DNA of 19,773 nucleotides from JBICIG01 sp043101605 (GCA_043101605.1 JBICIG010000010.1:1-19773); one strand, 5' to 3'. Numbered from the stretch's first letter, positions 6,943 to 14,438 are shown. Numbers and translations: made by a program. The notes: generated by a model not told the origin, from the sequence alone.

Positions 6943-7800
6943 ATGGCGATCAGGAAATACAAGCCGACGAGCGCCGGGCGCCGCAACGCGTCGGTGAACC
7001 TCCATGTGGAGGTCACCAAGACCGAGCCCGAGAAGACCCTGCTGCGTCCGAAGCCCAAGAAGGGCGGTCGGAACAACACGGGTCGGATCACGGTGCGTGG
7101 TCGCGGGGGCGGTGCGAAGCAGAAGTACCGGCTGGTGGACTTCAAGCGTCGTGACCGGGACGGGATCCCGGGGACGGTTGTGGGGATCGAGTACGACCCG
7201 AACCGGACCTGTCACATCGCGCTGATCGAGTACGCCGACGGGGTGAAGCGGTACATCCTGGCCCCGGTGGGGCTGAAGGATGGGCAGCGTGTGCTGGCGT
7301 CGTCGGAGACGGCGATCGAGCCGAAGGTCGGCGCGTCGATGCCGCTGAAGTTCATCCCGACGGGCATGAATGTGCACTGCGTGGAGCTGCAGCCGGGCAA
7401 GGGCGGGCAGATCTGCCGGAGCGCGGGTTCGTACGCCCGCCTGCTGAACAAGGAGGGCGAGTACGCGACGCTGGTGATGCCCTCGGGCGAGCTTCGTCGC
7501 GTGCACATCACCTGCCGGGCGACGGTGGGCCAGGTGGGGAACCTGGACCATCAGCACCGCCGTCTTGGCAAGGCGGGTTTGAACCGGCACCTGGGGCGTC
7601 GCCCGAAGGTGCGTGGTGTGGCGATGAGCCACGACGCCCACCCGCTGGGTGGTGGCGAGGGCCGTTCGAAGGGCGGGCGTGCGCCGGTGAGCCGGTCGGG
7701 CGTGCTTTCGAAGGGTGGTGGTACGCGTGATCGGAACAAGCCGAGTCAGCAGTTGATCATCCGTCGCCGCAAGAGCAAGCGGTACGGGCAGTTGAGGTGA
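6943..7800 (+). CDS. rplB: 50S ribosomal protein L2
   Basis: L2 is needed for subunit joining and peptidyl-transferase function. The 285-residue product has the GRITVRGRGGGAKQKYR segment, the KRRDRDGIPG and YDPNR blocks, HCVELQPGKGGQICRSAG, and a C-terminal RRRKSK. The near-universal loop read as MNPVDHPHGGGEG in most bacteria is MSHDAHPLGGGEG here (residues 228-240). The histidine equivalent to E. coli His229 is kept (His233), but Asp228 is Ala and His231 is Leu. The ATG has GAGGA upstream. It is separated by only four bases from rpsS. Confidence 0.98.
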   Translation: MAIRKYKPTSAGRRNASVNLHVEVTKTEPEKTLLRPKPKKGGRNNTGRITVRGRGGGAKQKYRLVDFKRRDRDGIPGTVVGIEYDPNRTCHIALIEYADGVKRYILAPVGLKDGQRVLASSETAIEPKVGASMPLKFIPTGMNVHCVELQPGKGGQICRSAGSYARLLNKEGEYATLVMPSGELRRVHITCRATVGQVGNLDHQHRRLGKAGLNRHLGRRPKVRGVAMSHDAHPLGGGEGRSKGGRAPVSRSGVLSKGGGTRDRNKPSQQLIIRRRKSKRYGQLR

Positions 7801-7804
7801 CGCG

Positions 7805-8089
7805 ATGGGACGCAGCCTGAAGAAGGGTCCGTTCGTCAGCGAGAAGGTGTACCGGAAGGTGCAGTCGCAGGCGGAGGCGGGAACGAACCAGCCGATGAAG
7901 ACCTGGGCGCGCTCGTGCACGATCGTGCCGGAGTTCGTGGGTTACACGTTCCAGGTGCACAACGGCCGGGCGTTCGTGGATGTGTTCGTGACCGAGGACA
8001 TGGTGGGTCACAAGCTTGGCGAGTTCAGCCCGACGCGCATGTTCCGCGGGCACACGAACAAGAAGGAAGGGATCAAGTCCGGCCGGTAA
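7805..8089 (+). CDS. rpsS: 30S ribosomal protein S19
   Basis: S19 forms a complex with S13 in the small-subunit head near the A-site tRNA. The 94-residue product has the typical start RSLKKGPFV, the RSCTIVPEFVGYTFQVHNG core and the GHKLGEFSPTRMFRGH signature. Its ribosome binding site GAGGTGA (7794-7800) is formed by the last codons of L2, with a four-base spacing, so the two genes are tightly linked. L22 starts 27 bases downstream. Confidence 0.98.
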   Translation: MGRSLKKGPFVSEKVYRKVQSQAEAGTNQPMKTWARSCTIVPEFVGYTFQVHNGRAFVDVFVTEDMVGHKLGEFSPTRMFRGHTNKKEGIKSGR

Positions 8090-8116
8090 CGGTCGGCGGT
8101 CCGAGAGGAACGCGAA

Positions 8117-8662
8117 GTGAGACTTCGAGCTGAGAAACTCAAGAGCCTGGCGGGCGAGCGTGGCGTGAGCGTTGAAGAGCTCGCGGCGTCGGTGGACCGG
8201 ACCGGTCTGAGCGGCGAGTCGGCGCGTCGGGCGGTGCGCAACTGGCTGGAAGGTCGCGACCATCCGCGTTGCAAGGCGCGAGACATCGAGCGTCTGGCGG
8301 CGGCGGTTGGCGTGAGTTCCAAGGACATCGCGCGGTTCGTCAGCGAGGTGAAGTTCACCCGCGGGAGCACGCGGAAGGCGAGGCTGGTGGCCGACCTGGT
8401 CCGCGGGAAGCGGATCGACGAGGCGGACAATCTGCTGCGTTTCAGCCCGAAGCGTGCGGCGGTGAACATCCGCAAGTGCCTGCAGGCGGCGGTGGCGGAC
8501 GCGCAGGCGGCCGAGGCCGACGAGACGAGCCTGTTCGTGACCGAGGTGTTCGTGAACGAGGGGCCGCAGATCAAGCGGTTCCGTCCGAAGGATCGTGGTC
8601 GGGCGCATCCGATCATCAAGCAGACGAGCCACATCACCGTCGGCGTCGAGGAGCGAGCCTGA
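8117..8662 (+). CDS. rplV: 50S ribosomal protein L22 with N-terminal helix-turn-helix-like domain
   Basis: Residues 76-181 are a full L22, which lines the exit tunnel: FTRGSTRKARLVADLVRGK, the SPKRAAVNIRKCLQAA helix, the FVNEGPQIKRFRPKDRGRA beta-hairpin loop and SHITVGVEER. Normal L22 is about 110-120 residues; here 75 residues precede it. That part (about 3-75) reads as five helices in the order of a Cro/C1 domain: KLKSLAGERG, SVEELAASV, SGESARRAVRNWLEGR, ARDIERLAAAVG, SSKDIARFV. The start is GTG at 8117 with AGAGGAA about eight bases upstream. Codons through the extension show the same G/C third-base preference as the rest of the gene, which supports translation. An internal GTG at 8348 could give a plain L22 but has a poor ribosome binding site. 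The gene overlaps rpsC by one base. Confidence 0.95.
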   Translation: MRLRAEKLKSLAGERGVSVEELAASVDRTGLSGESARRAVRNWLEGRDHPRCKARDIERLAAAVGVSSKDIARFVSEVKFTRGSTRKARLVADLVRGKRIDEADNLLRFSPKRAAVNIRKCLQAAVADAQAAEADETSLFVTEVFVNEGPQIKRFRPKDRGRAHPIIKQTSHITVGVEERA

Positions 8663-9357
8663 TGGGACAGAAGACGCATCCGTTTGGATTTCGGCTCGGG
8701 GTGACCGAGACGCATCGCAGCCGGTGGTACGCGCCGAAGGCGCTGTACGGCGAGCTTGTGATCGAGGACGAGAAGATCCGCAAGTTTCTGGACAAGCGTC
8801 TGAATCGGACGCCCCCGAACGCGGCGGTTTCGGAGATCCACATCGAGCGCACGCGTGAGGAGCTCAAGGTGATCATCAAGACGGCCCGTCCGGGGCTGGT
8901 GATCGGGCCGAAGGGCGCCGAGGTGGAGCGCATGCAGCAGGAGCTGTCGTTCATGACGGGCCGGAAGGTCTCGATCTCGATCGTGGAGATCAAGAATCCG
9001 GATGTGGACGCGCAGCTTCTGGCCGAGTCGGTGGCCGAGCAGCTCAAGCGTCGGGCGAGCTTCCGGCGGATCGTGAAGATGCGTGCCGAGGGTGCGATGA
9101 ACGCGGGTGCGAAGGGCGTGCGGATCCAGATTTCGGGTCGTCTCGGCGGTGCCGAGATGAGCCGGACGATGGACACGCGTCTGGGTTCGCTGCCGCTGTC
9201 GACGCTGCAGGCGCGTGTGGAGTATGGGTTCGCGGAGTCGGTGACGACGGCCGGTGTGATCGGCGTGAAGTGCTGGGTCTTCCGCGGGTTCTACGGGAAG
9301 GACGAGGAGGAGGAGACCGCACCGGGTCGCCGGCTGCGTGCTCGCGGTCGTCGCTGA
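8662..9357 (+). CDS. rpsC: 30S ribosomal protein S3
   Basis: S3 lies at the mRNA entry side of the small subunit and contributes to its helicase activity. The 231-residue product has GQKTHPFGFRLGV at the start, a KH domain with GPKG at residues 82-85, and the C-terminal domain with EGAMNAGAKGVRIQISGRLGGAEMSR split over residues 153-178. Its end is a short acidic patch (DEEEE) followed by an Arg-rich tail. The ATG overlaps the L22 stop (TGATG), and this frame is open further upstream only as an overlap of rplV. A 97-bp gap follows before L16. Confidence 0.98.
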   Translation: MGQKTHPFGFRLGVTETHRSRWYAPKALYGELVIEDEKIRKFLDKRLNRTPPNAAVSEIHIERTREELKVIIKTARPGLVIGPKGAEVERMQQELSFMTGRKVSISIVEIKNPDVDAQLLAESVAEQLKRRASFRRIVKMRAEGAMNAGAKGVRIQISGRLGGAEMSRTMDTRLGSLPLSTLQARVEYGFAESVTTAGVIGVKCWVFRGFYGKDEEEETAPGRRLRARGRR

Positions 9358-9454
9358 TCGGAACGAACCGGTTGGCGTGAGAGTGTTTCGGATCGTCGGG
9401 ACGGAGGAATCCGGATCGGCGTTTGCCAGGGTTCTCTGGGTTTAGGGATCAGAC

Positions 9455-9886
9455 ATGCCCCCGTACAAGATTCCCAAGCGAGTGAAGTTCCGCAAGGAGA
9501 TGCGTCGCAAGAAGGCGACGAAGCGGAACGCGACGCGCGGCAACTTCGTGGCGTACGGCGACTACGGTCTGCAGGCGGTCGAAGGCGGCTGGCTGAAGTC
9601 CAACTGCATCGAGTCGGGCCGTATCGCGTCGGCGCACTTCCTCAAGCGTGAGGGGAAGCTGTTCATCCGGGTGTTCCCGGACAAGCCGATCTCGAAGAAG
9701 CCGCTCGAGACGCGCATGGGCAAGGGCAAGGCGGACGTGGATTACTGGGCGGCGCGGGTGCGTCCCGGGAAGATCCTGTTCGAGCTTGCGGGGGTCTCGG
9801 AGGACCAGGCCAAGCAGGCGTTGGCTCGCGTGGCGATGAAGATGCCCTTCAAGTGCCGCTTTGTGAAGCGGCGGGTTTCGGTGTGA
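9455..9886 (+). CDS. rplP: 50S ribosomal protein L16
   Basis: L16 helps position the A-site tRNA in the large subunit. The 143-residue product is slightly longer than usual (about 137). It has the PKRVKFRKEMRRKKA start (usually PKR.K.RK..RG), GNFVAYGDYGLQA, the FIRVFPDKPISKKPLETRMG block with the conserved RMGKGK, and VDYWAARVRPGKILFEL. The arginine that is hydroxylated in E. coli L16 is retained in RMGKGK. The ATG has AGGG seven bases upstream. L29 begins 53 bases later. Confidence 0.98.
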   Translation: MPPYKIPKRVKFRKEMRRKKATKRNATRGNFVAYGDYGLQAVEGGWLKSNCIESGRIASAHFLKREGKLFIRVFPDKPISKKPLETRMGKGKADVDYWAARVRPGKILFELAGVSEDQAKQALARVAMKMPFKCRFVKRRVSV

Positions 9887-9939
9887 GTTCATTGATCGCC
9901 GCGGCGTGTTGCCCGCGAGCGTGAGAAGAGGCGGATGCC

Positions 9940-10134
9940 ATGACCGGCAAGGAAGTTCGCAAGCTGAAGGACGAGGAGATCGCGATCGAGCTCAAGCGGC
10001 TCCGCGAGCAGATCTTCCAGCTTCGGCAGCAATCGGTGACGGACAAGGTGTCCGACAACTCGAAGTTCAGGAAGCTCCGGCGGGATGTGGCGAGGCTGCT
10101 GACCGAGCGGACGGCGCGGGCGGCGCAGGCTTGA
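9940..10134 (+). CDS. rpmC: 50S ribosomal protein L29
   Basis: L29 is a small two-helix protein near the exit tunnel next to L23. The 64-residue product shows the KEVRKLKDEEIAIELKRLR helix, FQLRQQSVT in place of the common FNLRFQLATG, and RKLRRDVARLLTERTAR at the end. Length and position between L16 and S17 fit the standard order. The ribosome binding site is weak (AGAGGCGGA about eight bases upstream). Confidence 0.95.
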   Translation: MTGKEVRKLKDEEIAIELKRLREQIFQLRQQSVTDKVSDNSKFRKLRRDVARLLTERTARAAQA

Positions 10135-10196
10135 CGGGTTGGTCGGGCGGCCGGGAACACGGGATGAGCGGCGGCGCATTGAAGGAACAGACGACG

Positions 10197-10478
10197 ATGG
10201 ACAGCGGCGACCAGAGCATCAAGGGAACGCGGGTAGGGGTGGTGGAATCCGACAAGCGTGACAAGACGCGCAAGGTCGTGATCAGCTTCCTGGCCAAGCA
10301 CCCGAAGTATGGGAAGTACGTGAAGCGCCGGACGGTGCTGCATGTGCACGACGAGGCGAACGAGTCGCACGCGGGTGATGTCGTGGAGGTCGGCCCGTGC
10401 CGGCCGATGAGCAAGACGAAGACCTGGAGGCTGATCCGCGTGATGGAAAAGCGTTCGGGTGTCGAGGCCGGGCGGTAA
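10197..10478 (+). CDS. rpsQ: 30S ribosomal protein S17
   Basis: S17 is an early-binding protein of the small-subunit body with an OB fold. The 93-residue product has GTRVGVVESDKRDKTRKV, HPKYGKYVKRRTVLHVHDE and GDVVEVGPCRPMSKTKTW, all typical. The ATG at 10197 was chosen because AAGGA lies ten bases upstream and the resulting N-terminus is of normal length; an in-frame ATG at 10164 would add 11 residues but has no such site. It lies between L29 and L14 as usual. Confidence 0.95.
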   Translation: MDSGDQSIKGTRVGVVESDKRDKTRKVVISFLAKHPKYGKYVKRRTVLHVHDEANESHAGDVVEVGPCRPMSKTKTWRLIRVMEKRSGVEAGR

Positions 10479-10542
10479 GACCGGGTTGGGTGAACCGGGC
10501 GGTGAGCCCATGTGGCGCCCCAGTGGCAAGGATCGGTGAGCG

Positions 10543-10929
10543 ATGCTCCAGCAGGAATCCAGGTGCGAGGTTGCGGACAACTCGGGCGCGAAGATCGCGT
10601 ATGTGATCCGCGTGTACGGCGGTTCGACGCGGCATGGCGGGTTCACGCGTCGGACGGCCGGCGTTGGCGACCGCGTGCTGGTGTCGGTGAAGAAGGCGTT
10701 GCCGGGCGCGGATGTGAAGCCCGGGACGATGTCCAAGGCGGTGGTGGTTCGGACCAAGAAGCCGACGCGTCGCCGGGACGGTTCGTATGTGTCGTTCGAC
10801 ACCAACGCGGTGGTGCTGATCAACGACGAGGGCAACCCGAAGGGAACGCGCATCTTCGGGCCGGTGGCGCGAGAGCTGCGAGACCGTGCGTACATGAAGA
10901 TCGTGTCGCTGGCGTCGGAGGTGGTGTGA
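10543..10929 (+). CDS. rplN: 50S ribosomal protein L14
   Basis: L14 forms part of the subunit interface and contacts L19 and 16S rRNA helix 14. The 128-residue product begins LQQESRCEVADNSGAK, the family signature region, and continues with GDRVLVSVKKALPG, VVVRTKKPTRRRDGS and NPKGTRIFGPVARELR. It is about six residues longer than the common 122, through a HGGFTRRTAG insertion in the first third. The ATG has AAGGA about ten bases upstream. L24 starts one base after its stop codon. Confidence 0.97.
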   Translation: MLQQESRCEVADNSGAKIAYVIRVYGGSTRHGGFTRRTAGVGDRVLVSVKKALPGADVKPGTMSKAVVVRTKKPTRRRDGSYVSFDTNAVVLINDEGNPKGTRIFGPVARELRDRAYMKIVSLASEVV

Positions 10930-10930
10930 G

Positions 10931-11266
10931 ATGGCGAGTCATGTTCGCAAGGGCGATCGGGTGATGATCACCGCGGGGGACCACCGCGGGAAGGTCGGCG
11001 AGGTGATGCGGGTGGTGCCTAAGCACGACCGCGTGTATGTCAAGGGCATCAACCTGCGGACCAAGCACATCAAGCCGACGCGGATCAACCCGCAGGGCGG
11101 GGTGGTGACGCGTGAGGCACCGATCCACATCAGCAATGTGAGCCCGCTGGGTGCCGACGACAAGCCGACGCGGGTTCGTTTCGAGCGTCGCGACGACGGG
11201 AGCAAGGTGCGTGTGGCGGTGCGTGGCGGGAAGGTGCTGGGCGAGGTGAAGGGTCCGAGCAAGTAA
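10931..11266 (+). CDS. rplX: 50S ribosomal protein L24
   Basis: L24 starts large-subunit assembly by binding the 5' end of 23S rRNA. The 111-residue product opens with a KOW motif (VRKGDRVMITAGDHRGKVGEV), followed by INLRTKHIKPTR and GGVVTREAPIHISNV, the usual order. A short basic tail KVLGEVKGPSK closes it. The single-base gap to L14 implies coupled translation; L5 is 65 bases further. Confidence 0.97.
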   Translation: MASHVRKGDRVMITAGDHRGKVGEVMRVVPKHDRVYVKGINLRTKHIKPTRINPQGGVVTREAPIHISNVSPLGADDKPTRVRFERRDDGSKVRVAVRGGKVLGEVKGPSK

Positions 11267-11331
11267 TCCCGGATGCCGCCGGTGGTGGCGGGTCCGGTTC
11301 AAGCCCGAGGCGGGCGATCGACGAGGCAGCG

Positions 11332-11958
11332 ATGGCTGAGAAGAAAGTCAACAAGAAGAAGCAGCAGGGTGACGCGGACGCGCCGCTGGCGGGTCCGTCG
11401 CGTCTGCGGGCGGTCTTCCGGGACGAGGTGCGGGCCAAGGCGATGGAGCAGTTCGGGATCGACAACCCGATGGCGGCGCCGAAGCTCGCGAAGATCACGA
11501 TCAATGTGAACATGGGGCGTCACCTGGACGGGACGAAGATCCCCGGTCACATCGAGCGGACGGTCATCGACACGCTCAAGACGATCACGGGCCAGAAGCC
11601 GGTGGTCGTGAAGGCGAAGCGTTCGGTGTCGAACTTCAAGGTTCGCGAGGGCTACCCGACGGCGGCGATCGTGACACTTCGCCGGGACCGGATGTGGCAT
11701 TTCCTGGACCGCGTGATCCACCTGGCGACGCCGCGTATCAAGGACTTCCGGGGCCTGAGCCGGAAGGGCTTTGACAAGGCGGGGAACTACTCATTCGGTC
11801 TGGTGGAGCAGGGCGTGTTCCCTGAGATCAACATGGCCGAGGCGGAGTTCACGCACGGGATGAACATCAACTTGACATTCGAGAACTCGGACAAGGAGAA
11901 GAGCCTGTTCGTGCTCGATGAGCTGGGCATGCCCTTCACGAAGGTCGGAGAGAACTGA
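11332..11958 (+). CDS. rplE: 50S ribosomal protein L5
   Basis: L5 binds 5S rRNA in the central protuberance and contacts P-site tRNA. The 208-residue product has a Lys- and Gln-rich N-terminal extension of about 23 residues, then the family core: KLAKITINVNMG, TGQKPVVVKAKRSVSNFKVREG, RIKDFRGLSRKGFDKAGNYSFG and FPEINMAE. The usual length is about 180, and the extra length is at the N-terminus. The start ATG is followed by a Lys-rich stretch with normal codons, and no better start exists before the core. Its stop overlaps the S14 start (TGATG). Confidence 0.97.
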   Translation: MAEKKVNKKKQQGDADAPLAGPSRLRAVFRDEVRAKAMEQFGIDNPMAAPKLAKITINVNMGRHLDGTKIPGHIERTVIDTLKTITGQKPVVVKAKRSVSNFKVREGYPTAAIVTLRRDRMWHFLDRVIHLATPRIKDFRGLSRKGFDKAGNYSFGLVEQGVFPEINMAEAEFTHGMNINLTFENSDKEKSLFVLDELGMPFTKVGEN

Positions 11959-12143
11959 TGGCGACGAAGGCACAGGTGGCAAAGAGCAACCGGACGCCGA
12001 AGTTTTCCTCGCGGACGGTGCGTCGGTGCGAGCTGACGGGCCGGGCGCGTGGTTACTACCGGAAGTTCCGGATGAGCCGGATCATGCTTCGGAAGCTGGC
12101 GCTGGAGGGGAAGATCCCCGGGATGCGCAAGTCGAGCTGGTGA
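11958..12143 (+). CDS. rpsN: 30S ribosomal protein S14, short form without the zinc site
   Basis: S14 is a late-assembly protein of the small-subunit head near S3 and S10. At 61 residues it has the length and layout of the zinc-binding short form (SNRTPKFSSRTVRRC, YYRKFRMSRIMLRKLA, GKIPGMRKSSW). However, of the four cysteines at 24, 27, 40 and 43 in the zinc form only Cys24 remains; the others are Thr27, Ser40 and Met43. It should therefore fold without zinc. The ATG shares a base with the L5 stop codon. An 81-bp gap follows before S8. Confidence 0.96.
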   Translation: MATKAQVAKSNRTPKFSSRTVRRCELTGRARGYYRKFRMSRIMLRKLALEGKIPGMRKSSW

Positions 12144-12224
12144 GTTTCGGGACGGTGTGAGCAGGATTGAAAGTCACGGGCCTTGGGCGAACGAGCCGGC
12201 CCCGAGAGACGACCGAGGAAGAAC

Positions 12225-12623
12225 ATGGCACTGAGCGACCCCATCGCCGACATGCTGACGCGTATCCGCAACGCCGGACGCAACCGCGCCAAGCAGGTGC
12301 TGGTGCTGAACAGCAAGGTCAATCGCGGCATCGCGGAGGTGCTGCAGTCCGAGGGCTTCATCACGGGCTTCGATGTGATCGAGGACGGGCGGCAGGGTCA
12401 GATCCGTGTGAGCCTGAAGTACGGGCCGCGTGGCGAGACGGTGCTGAACCGGATCGACCGCGTGAGCCGTCCGGGCTGCCGGGTGTACCGGAAGGTGGAG
12501 GACCTGCCGCGTCCGTTGCAGGGGCTGGGCATCGCGGTGGTGTCGACGAGCCAGGGCGTGCTGAGCGATCGCGGCTGCCGCGAGAAGCAGGTGGGCGGGG
12601 AGCTGCTCTGCACGGTTTCTTGA
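12225..12623 (+). CDS. rpsH: 30S ribosomal protein S8
   Basis: S8 binds the central domain of 16S rRNA and in enteric bacteria also represses the spc operon. The 132-residue product begins ALSDPIADMLTRIRNA and ends with the STSQGVLSDRGCREKQVGG and GELLCTV signature. The ATG at 12225 has GAGGAA just upstream and gives the conserved start; an in-frame TTG at 12183 would add residues with no support. It lies between S14 and L6 in the standard order. Confidence 0.97.
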   Translation: MALSDPIADMLTRIRNAGRNRAKQVLVLNSKVNRGIAEVLQSEGFITGFDVIEDGRQGQIRVSLKYGPRGETVLNRIDRVSRPGCRVYRKVEDLPRPLQGLGIAVVSTSQGVLSDRGCREKQVGGELLCTVS

Positions 12624-12644
12624 GGTCGGCTGGAACAGGAACGG

Positions 12645-12658
12645 CGCCCTTTCGGGCG
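12645..12658 (+). promoter_or_regulatory. Small hairpin between S8 and L6
   Basis: CGCCC-TTTC-GGGCG, five GC pairs with a four-base loop and a possible added G-T pair, in the 47-base gap before L6. It lacks a T-run. It is close to the L6 ribosome binding site (GGAG near 12659), so it could affect initiation. Confidence 0.35.
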
Positions 12659-12670
12659 TGGAGATGAGTC

Positions 12671-13222
12671 ATGTCGAGGATTGGAAAGCAGCCTGTTTCG
12701 GTCCCCTCGGGCGTCAAGGTGACGCTGAACGGGCGGACGATCACAATCGAGGGTCCGAAGGGCTCGCTGTCGCTGGAGCACCGCCCCGAGGTGAAGGTGG
12801 CGTGGGACGAGAGCGAGAAGTCGATCTCGGTTTCGGTTGAGGAGAAGCACGCCGACAACCGCGAGGCGAAGGCGCTGTGGGGCACGACGCGTGCGTTGAT
12901 CAACAACATGATCACGGGCGTGACGAAGGGCTACAGCCGCAAGCTCGAGGTGAACGGCGTCGGTTGGGGCGGTCAGGTTCAGGGGAACCAGATCTCGCTG
13001 AACCTTGGCTTCGCGTCGCCGGTGAAGCTGGATATCCCCGCGGGTGTGACGGTGACGGCCGAGAAGCAGATGCTGACGCTCGAGGGGGCGGACAAGCAGT
13101 TGGTGATGGGCTTTGCGGCGCGGGTGCGTTCGGTGAAGAAGCCCGAGCCTTACAACGGCAAGGGGATCAAGTACACCGACGAGGTGATCAAGCGCAAGCA
13201 GGGCAAGCAGTTCGGCTCCTGA
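12671..13222 (+). CDS. rplF: 50S ribosomal protein L6
   Basis: L6 lies near the sarcin-ricin loop and the L7/L12 stalk base. The 183-residue product has the two-domain layout of the family: SRIGKQPVSVPSGVKVT at the start, ALWGTTRALINNMITGVTKG in the first domain, and in the second the PEPYNGKGIKYTDEVIKRKQGK end. The centre reads LEVNGVGWGGQVQG where most have NGVGYRA. The ATG has GGAG eight bases upstream. L18 follows after 81 bases. Confidence 0.97.
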   Translation: MSRIGKQPVSVPSGVKVTLNGRTITIEGPKGSLSLEHRPEVKVAWDESEKSISVSVEEKHADNREAKALWGTTRALINNMITGVTKGYSRKLEVNGVGWGGQVQGNQISLNLGFASPVKLDIPAGVTVTAEKQMLTLEGADKQLVMGFAARVRSVKKPEPYNGKGIKYTDEVIKRKQGKQFGS

Positions 13223-13303
13223 GTTCGGATTCTGAACCGGGTGAGCCGGGCGTTGAGGCAGGCGACCGACCGGGGTCCGCGAGAGGGCCCGAGGACACGA
13301 CCG

Positions 13304-13660
13304 ATGAACAAGAATCAGCTCAAGACAAAGCGCAGGACTCGTCGTCGGACGGGGATCCGCAAGCTCGTGGAAGGGACGCCGGCGCGTCCCCGGCTGAGCG
13401 TGTTCCGCTCGCTCAAGCACATTTATGCGCAGGTGATCGACGACCTGGACGGGCGGACGATCGCCTCTGCGTCGACGCGTGAAGCGGGCGTGGAGGGCGC
13501 GGGGAATGTCGTGGGCGCCAAGGCGGTCGGCGCGAAGATCGCCGAGAAGGCCAGGGAGGCCGGGGTGTCCGAGGTCGTGTTCGACCGCGGCGGGTTCCGG
13601 TATCACGGGCGTGTGAAGGCGCTGGCGGATGCGGCGCGTGAAGGCGGACTGAAGTTCTGA
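13304..13660 (+). CDS. rplR: 50S ribosomal protein L18
   Basis: L18 binds 5S rRNA with L5 in the central protuberance. The 118-residue product is of normal length, with a basic N-terminus (KTKRRTRRRTGIRK), TPARPRLSVFRSLKHIYAQVIDD, and the FDRGGFRYHGRVKALADAAREGG end. The ATG at 13304 has GAGGA eight bases upstream; an in-frame GTG at 13241 would add 21 residues of unlike composition. S5 follows. Confidence 0.97.
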   Translation: MNKNQLKTKRRTRRRTGIRKLVEGTPARPRLSVFRSLKHIYAQVIDDLDGRTIASASTREAGVEGAGNVVGAKAVGAKIAEKAREAGVSEVVFDRGGFRYHGRVKALADAAREGGLKF

Positions 13661-13742
13661 TCGAGTGACTGATCGAGCAGGATCAGAGGGACCGGTAGGT
13701 CAGGAGTCCGGGGCGAGGTTCGCCCGGGAAGCGAGACGATTC

Positions 13743-14438
13743 ATGCGGAATGTGATGGAAGAAACCGGCGGACAGCTCGACTCGCATACGGCGGAGGTGT
13801 ATCGCACCGCCGCGACGGTCAAGGGCGGTCGCCGCTTCAGCTTCGGCGCGTTGGTGATCGTGGGCGATCGTCGCGGGAAGGTCGGGTACGGGTACGGGAA
13901 ATCGAACGAAGTGCCCAGCGCGATCGAGAAGGCCCAGCAGCGTGCCAAGCGTGAGCTGACGACGGTGCCGATGATCGGCAACACGATCCCGCACGATGTC
14001 GAGGGCCGGTACGGCGCTTCGCGCGTGCGGCTGATCCCGGCGTCGCCGGGGACGGGCGTGGTGGCGGGCGGCACGGTGCGCGCGGTGCTCGAGCACGCGG
14101 GGATCACCGATTGCCTGACCAAGTGCTACGGGTCGACGACGACGATGAATGTCGTCAAGGCGGTGTTCGACGGGCTGAGCCAGCTTCGCCAGGCCGAACT
14201 GGTGGCCGAGCTTCGCGGCGTCGACCTGGGCAAGACCGAGACGGAGATCAAGGTCGAGGCGGGCAAGCGGTTCCTTCCCAGCGAGGGGAGCGCCAAGCCG
14301 GCCGAGCGGATCGTGATCGAGCCGACGAAGAAGCCCGAGGCGGCCAAGCCCGCCGAGGCCGAGGCGAGCGTGCCTGCCGGCGAGGGGTCTGGCGAGTCGG
14401 CTTCGGAAGAGACCAAGAGCGACGACGCTTCGGCGTGA
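13743..14438 (+). CDS. rpsE: 30S ribosomal protein S5 with long acidic C-terminal tail
   Basis: S5 works at the mRNA entry channel and affects decoding accuracy. The core is clear: VKGGRRFSFGALVIVGDR, KVGYGYGKSNEVPSAIEKA, GASRVRLIPASPGTGVVAGG and VRAVLEHAGITD. The normal protein ends soon after the AVFDGLSQLR helix (about 170 residues); here about 65 more follow, the last 45 being low-complexity Ala, Glu, Pro and Ser with a net negative charge. The start at ATG 13743 was chosen because the open stretch from GTG 13665 uses codons (GCA, TCA, GTA, AGG, AGA) that the neighbours avoid; the ribosome binding site is weak for all choices, and ATG 13755 is also possible. L30 does not follow. Confidence 0.93.
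   Translation: MRNVMEETGGQLDSHTAEVYRTAATVKGGRRFSFGALVIVGDRRGKVGYGYGKSNEVPSAIEKAQQRAKRELTTVPMIGNTIPHDVEGRYGASRVRLIPASPGTGVVAGGTVRAVLEHAGITDCLTKCYGSTTTMNVVKAVFDGLSQLRQAELVAELRGVDLGKTETEIKVEAGKRFLPSEGSAKPAERIVIEPTKKPEAAKPAEAEASVPAGEGSGESASEETKSDDASA

Noticed and set aside
10164..10196. Earlier ATG start for S17 at 10164
   Set aside because: The ATG at 10197 has AAGGA at a proper distance and gives the normal N-terminus; the earlier one has no clear binding site.
13665..13742. N-terminal extension of S5 from GTG 13665
   Set aside because: The stretch uses codons avoided elsewhere in the cluster (GCA, TCA, GTA, AGG, AGA) and has no match to S5.
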